From the NCBI GenBank assembly GCA_937121175.1, contig CAKZKD010000005.1, positions 248,001-312,000 of the forward strand: a stretch of DNA of 64,000 bases. Reading direction: 5' to 3'. Source of the stretch: an uncultured Flavobacteriales bacterium. GTDB taxonomy: Bacteria > Bacteroidota > Bacteroidia > Flavobacteriales_G > Salibacteraceae. Both the position numbers and the translations under genes were made by a program. The notes under the pieces were generated by a model. It was not told the DNA's origin. It saw only the letters and a list, made by a program, of their open reading frames with translations, and did no database searches. Positions 60,679-64,000 of this stretch are shown piece by piece. How positions within the stretch are numbered: the stretch's first letter is position 1; each line of letters starts with the position of its first letter.

Positions 60679-61491
60679 ATGCTCTCAAAGGCTTTATTCA
60701 TTCTATTGTTCATTTCGTTGTTTGGCAGTTCTACTGTTAAGGGTCAAATGATGACCGAAATTGGTGGTCTAGTTGGACAGTCCTATTATTTGGGTGATCT
60801 AAACCAAACAGGTCATTTTCCATCTAGTAACACTCATTTGACTTGGGGAGTTACCATACGGCAACCTTTAAACGCTAGATGGGCAATGAAAGGAACCTAC
60901 TTTAACGGAAAACTTTCTGGTTCGGATGCTTCAAGTAAAAATTCTGCAAATCGAAATAGAAATCTTTCCTTCGAAACACCGATAAATGAATTTTCATTTG
61001 TTTTTGAATTCAACTTTTTACGGTACCACAGTTTTATTATTCGCGATCATTTTTCTCCGTACTTATTTGGTGGGGCTGGCTTAGGATTCATTAATCCAAG
61101 GGCCGAACTAAACGGAAATCAATATGATTTAAGAGAGCTGCGCACTGAAGGGCAAAGCAGGCCATACAGTAAAGGACAATTTGTAATTCCTTTTGGGCTT
61201 GGGACAAAATTTAAATTTTCTCACCGCGTTATGTTTGCAATCGAGTATGGAATACGAAAAACATTCACTGACTATATAGATGATGTAAGTACCGCGTATC
61301 CTGAAGACCCAACTTCAATTTCAACGACTGCTCAAGCGCTATCAAATCGAACCATTGAACCTGATGGTAGAAATATTTGGGGTACACAGCGAGGCAACCC
61401 GAACAAAAATGATTTTTACACCAACGCCACTTTTACCATGACGATTAGACTAGGTAAACAGCCCAACCTTTGCAAGTATAACACCCAATAA
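60679..61491 (+). CDS. DUF6089-family outer-membrane protein (second copy)
   Basis: 270 residues, ATG start. Signal peptide (KALFILLFISLFGSSTVKGQ), GGLVGQSYYLGDLNQTG, and YGIRKTFTDYIDDVSTAYPED matching the motif of the first copy, with a similar order of barrel strands. The copies differ strongly outside the motif, so the duplication is old. It lies 10 bases after the first copy and 51 bases before uppS. Confidence 0.82.
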   Translation: MLSKALFILLFISLFGSSTVKGQMMTEIGGLVGQSYYLGDLNQTGHFPSSNTHLTWGVTIRQPLNARWAMKGTYFNGKLSGSDASSKNSANRNRNLSFETPINEFSFVFEFNFLRYHSFIIRDHFSPYLFGGAGLGFINPRAELNGNQYDLRELRTEGQSRPYSKGQFVIPFGLGTKFKFSHRVMFAIEYGIRKTFTDYIDDVSTAYPEDPTSISTTAQALSNRTIEPDGRNIWGTQRGNPNKNDFYTNATFTMTIRLGKQPNLCKYNTQ

Positions 61492-61496
61492 AAAAG

Positions 61497-61504
61497 TATA
61501 TTTG
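61497..61504 (+). promoter_or_regulatory. -7 promoter box for uppS and bamA
   Basis: TATATTTG, a perfect match, 38 bases before the GTG start at 61543. Confidence 0.6.
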
Positions 61505-61534
61505 CCGGCTCATTCAAAGGCGCAAATTTCAGTG

Positions 61535-61546
61535 CCACGATCGTGG
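61535..61546. promoter_or_regulatory. Palindrome overlapping the uppS start codon
   Basis: CCACGATCGTGG is a perfect 12-base palindrome that includes the GTG start codon (61543-61545). It lies about 30 bases after the -7 box, where a repressor could block transcription or an RNA structure could affect initiation. It may be chance. Confidence 0.3.
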
Positions 61547-62277
61547 AAAATCTGCTACTAAATAAGAATAACATACCTGAGCATATTGCCATAATAATGG
61601 ACGGTAATGGCAGGTGGGCTAAAGGTAAGGGGATGCCAAGAATTTTTGGCCACAAAAGTGCAATTGCAGCTGTGCGAGAAGCCACTGAGGGATGTGCTGA
61701 AATAGGAGTGAAAAATTTAACGCTTTATGCGTTTAGTACTGAAAATTGGAATCGACCTAAACTTGAAGTCAAAGCATTGATGGAACTGTTGGTTTCATCA
61801 CTTTCTAAAGAATTAGCAACACTGACCAAAAATAATATTCGCTTACTCACGATTGGCAATCAAGACGATTTACCAAAAAGTTGTCAGAAATCACTTGCCA
61901 AAACTGTAGAAGCAACCAAAGAAAACACCCACATGAATTTGATACTCGCATTGAGCTATTCTAGTAGATGGGAGATTGTTGAGGCGATTAAAAAAGTTAT
62001 TGAAGACACGAAGCAAAATAAAATTGATGAAAAGCAGTTTGATGCGGATATGTTTGAAAGCTATTTAACTACATCTGGAATTCCAGACCCTGAATTAATC
62101 ATAAGAACCAGTGGTGAACAGCGAATTAGCAATTTCTTATTGTGGCAGGCAGCTTACAGTGAATTTTGTTTTCTAGAAAAAAAGTGGCCTGACTTCACTA
62201 GAGATGACCTCAAATCAGCAATTTACGAATATCAAAATCGAGAGCGTCGATTTGGAAAAACAAGTGAACAACTGTAA
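61543..62277 (+). CDS. uppS: Isoprenyl transferase (undecaprenyl diphosphate synthase) UppS
   Basis: 244 residues. Diagnostic HIAIIMDGNGRWAKGKG (catalytic Asp in MDGN), GHKSAIAAVREATEGC, LTLYAFSTENWNRP, and PDPELIIRTSGEQRISNFLLWQAAYSEFCF. It makes the C55 lipid carrier for peptidoglycan and surface polysaccharides. The start is GTG at 61543; no ATG precedes the catalytic motif. bamA follows after 6 bases. Confidence 0.96.
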   Translation: MENLLLNKNNIPEHIAIIMDGNGRWAKGKGMPRIFGHKSAIAAVREATEGCAEIGVKNLTLYAFSTENWNRPKLEVKALMELLVSSLSKELATLTKNNIRLLTIGNQDDLPKSCQKSLAKTVEATKENTHMNLILALSYSSRWEIVEAIKKVIEDTKQNKIDEKQFDADMFESYLTTSGIPDPELIIRTSGEQRISNFLLWQAAYSEFCFLEKKWPDFTRDDLKSAIYEYQNRERRFGKTSEQL

Positions 62278-62283
62278 AAAGTA

Positions 62284-64000
62284 ATGTTGAGGATTGCCTT
62301 TTTAATTGTGCTCACATCAGTTTTTTCACTGAAAGTTTGCTCCCAGCAAACTATTGGAGGTGGAAAAAAGTTTGACTATACGAGCCCCAAAGAATATAAA
62401 ATTGGAGGCCTTGAGGTTACGGGCACTAAAAAGCTAGATCCCAATGCGCTAATCCTATTATCAGGACTTAAAGTGGGTAAAAAGATTACAGTGCCAGGTG
62501 AAGCCATTTCGAAATCAATAAAAAAGCTCTGGAAACAAGGTTTATTTGAAGATGTAAAAATTAAAGCCACTAAGACCCAAGGAGATTTTATCTTTTTGGA
62601 AATAGCGGTTCAGGAACAACCTCGATTGTCACGGTTCAAATTTAAGGGTATCAAAAAATCCGAAGCAAATGATTTGAGAGATGAGATAGACTTATACAAA
62701 GAGAAGATTGTCACTCAAGGTTTATTAATGAATACTCAAAATACAATTCGTCGGTATTTTACCGAAAAAGGATTCTTAAATTCAACTGTTGACATTACAG
62801 AAGTTGACGATAAAGAATTTCCAGATCATGTATATTTTGATATTAAGATCAACAAATTTGACAAGGTAAAAGTGCAGGAGATAATCATTTCCGACAACAA
62901 GGCACTGACTTCTTATCGTATCAAGAAGGCCATGAAAGAAACCCGTGAAAAAAGTATATTCTACCCTTTTTACGAGTTTGACAAAATGATTTTGCAAACA
63001 ACTAAAGCATCGATGCCATGGGAAGACTCTTTGCATGCCGGTAAAGCATTATGGGAATATACCACAGAAAATATTCACCTCAATATTTTTAAAAGTGCAA
63101 AGTTCATTCACCAAAACTACATTGACGATAAAAAATTAATCATTGACAAATACAAAAGCAAAGGGTATAGAGACGCTAAAATTGTGAGCGATACAGTCAT
63201 AAAGAGTACCGATAAAACGGTAACAATTAAAATTAAAGTTGAAGAAGGTCCGTTATATTATTTCCGTAACATTAAATGGGTCGGAAACACCAAATTCCCA
63301 ACTGCCATGCTTGACAATATTTTGGCAATCGAACGCGGAGATATTTACAACCCAGAAATTCTAGACCAACGTTTATTCATGGACCCAAACAGTAAAGATG
63401 TCTCATCACTGTATATGGACGATGGCTATCTGTTTTTTCAGGTAAACCCAGTTGAAGTTTACGTGGACAATGACTCAGTTGATTTAGAAATTAGAATCTA
63501 TGAAGGGCAACAAGCAACCATTAACAAGGTTACTGTTGCTGGCAACACAAAAACAAACGACCATGTGATTTACAGAGAACTCAGAACTTACCCTGGCTCC
63601 TTGTTTAGTCGTTCGGATATCATTCGTTCACAAAGAGAACTTTCTGTTTTAGGCTACTTCGACCCACAGGCGATGAATGTAACCCCTTTGCCCGATCCAG
63701 AAAACGGAACGGTTGACATAGCCTACACGGTTGCCGAAAAACCATCCGACCAAATTGAGCTCTCTGGTGGATTTGGAGCCGGACGTGTGGTTGGTACAGC
63801 CGGTATTGTCTTTACGAATTTCTCATTACGAAATCTGTTTAAACTGGAGGAATGGAGACCCTTACCTTCAGGAGACGGACAATCTCTTAGCCTAAGGGCA
63901 CAAACCAGTGGACGTTGGTTTAGTAGTATTAACATGTCTTTCACCGAACCGTGGTTAGGTGGGCGAAAGCCAATTTCATTTACAGTTTCAGGATATCATA
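62284..64000 (+). CDS. bamA: Outer-membrane protein assembly factor BamA, C-terminus cut by window edge
   Basis: My translation from the ATG at 62284 is open for about 572 codons to the right edge. Signal peptide (FLIVLTSVFSLKVCSQ), then five POTRA-like repeats (IGGLEVTGTKKLDPNAL, RLSRFKFKGIKKSEAND, VKVQEIIISDNKALTS, RNIKWVGNTKFPTAML, INKVTVAGNTKTNDHVIYRELRTYPGSLFS) and the start of the barrel (LSGGFGAGRVVGTAGIVFTNFSLRNLF). BamA folds beta-barrels into the outer membrane, including the T9SS barrels and TonB receptor encoded in this window. It probably shares a transcript with uppS. Confidence 0.95.
   Translation, partial: MLRIAFLIVLTSVFSLKVCSQQTIGGGKKFDYTSPKEYKIGGLEVTGTKKLDPNALILLSGLKVGKKITVPGEAISKSIKKLWKQGLFEDVKIKATKTQGDFIFLEIAVQEQPRLSRFKFKGIKKSEANDLRDEIDLYKEKIVTQGLLMNTQNTIRRYFTEKGFLNSTVDITEVDDKEFPDHVYFDIKINKFDKVKVQEIIISDNKALTSYRIKKAMKETREKSIFYPFYEFDKMILQTTKASMPWEDSLHAGKALWEYTTENIHLNIFKSAKFIHQNYIDDKKLIIDKYKSKGYRDAKIVSDTVIKSTDKTVTIKIKVEEGPLYYFRNIKWVGNTKFPTAMLDNILAIERGDIYNPEILDQRLFMDPNSKDVSSLYMDDGYLFFQVNPVEVYVDNDSVDLEIRIYEGQQATINKVTVAGNTKTNDHVIYRELRTYPGSLFSRSDIIRSQRELSVLGYFDPQAMNVTPLPDPENGTVDIAYTVAEKPSDQIELSGGFGAGRVVGTAGIVFTNFSLRNLFKLEEWRPLPSGDGQSLSLRAQTSGRWFSSINMSFTEPWLGGRKPISFTVSGYH

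Noticed and set aside
1-64000. CRISPR arrays, tRNA or rRNA genes, prophage
   Set aside because: No regularly spaced repeats were seen, intergenic gaps are all under about 190 bases, and none of the gaps reads as a tRNA; no phage genes occur.

Overview
This is a gene-dense chromosomal window from a member of the Bacteroidota, most likely a Flavobacteriales-type marine or freshwater bacterium. The evidence is a type IX secretion core (porU, porV, a PorP/SprF protein, gldJ), T9SS sorting domains, PorV-like and DUF6089 barrel proteins, DUF4270 and DUF4296 lipoproteins, a short Bacteroidota primary sigma factor, many starts without Shine-Dalgarno sequences, and at least 17 upstream boxes fitting the Bacteroidota -7 consensus TAnnTTTG. 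The sequence is AT-rich and even throughout. I see no rRNA, tRNA, CRISPR, transposase, integrase or phage genes, and no gene-free stretch above about 190 bases.

Layout. 1-7.3 kb: T9SS and gliding block, porV and porU on the minus strand diverging from a porP/sprF-like gene and gldJ. 7.3-14.9 kb: murF, then a minus-strand series of glyS, a Nudix hydrolase, radA, rfaE2, a flippase-like membrane protein, panD and panC. 15-21 kb: a truncated glycogen-synthase-like protein, a DUF4270 lipoprotein, glmS, a small lipoprotein, a gamma-carbonic-anhydrase-like protein and an HU-CCDC81/SPOR membrane protein. 21-26.3 kb: rpoD, a small His-containing membrane protein, hflX, and a TPR histidine kinase with its LuxR-type regulator. 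26.4-31.4 kb: acyl-CoA dehydrogenase, anmK, a Glu/Leu-type dehydrogenase, nhaD. 31.5-34.7 kb: exbB-exbD-tonB-like-folC. 34.7-44.3 kb: a calcium-type P-ATPase, two small lipoproteins, a LuxE-like protein, tyrS, an epimerase, and a DUF4296-pyrC-glycosyltransferase group.

44.4-56.6 kb is the accessory highlight: one seven-gene plus-strand run behind its own -7 box. It encodes a secreted EEP-type nuclease or phosphatase, a large secreted protein with a C-terminal sorting-type domain, a secreted OB-fold protein with a T9SS sorting domain, a lipoprotein, a TonB-dependent receptor, a PorV/PorQ-like barrel and a beta-propeller lipoprotein. I read it as a self-contained cell-surface system that exports enzymes through T9SS and imports a product through the TonB receptor. 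The substrate is unknown; nucleic acid or organic phosphate is the best guess.

56.6-64 kb returns to conserved genes: an alpha/beta hydrolase and pdxJ on the minus strand, then CBS protein, nadK, two tandem DUF6089 barrels, uppS and bamA, the last cut by the window edge. Envelope functions link much of the window: cell-wall synthesis and recycling (murF, glmS, anmK, uppS), outer-membrane assembly (bamA), TonB energisation (exbBD/tonB-like) and T9SS export.
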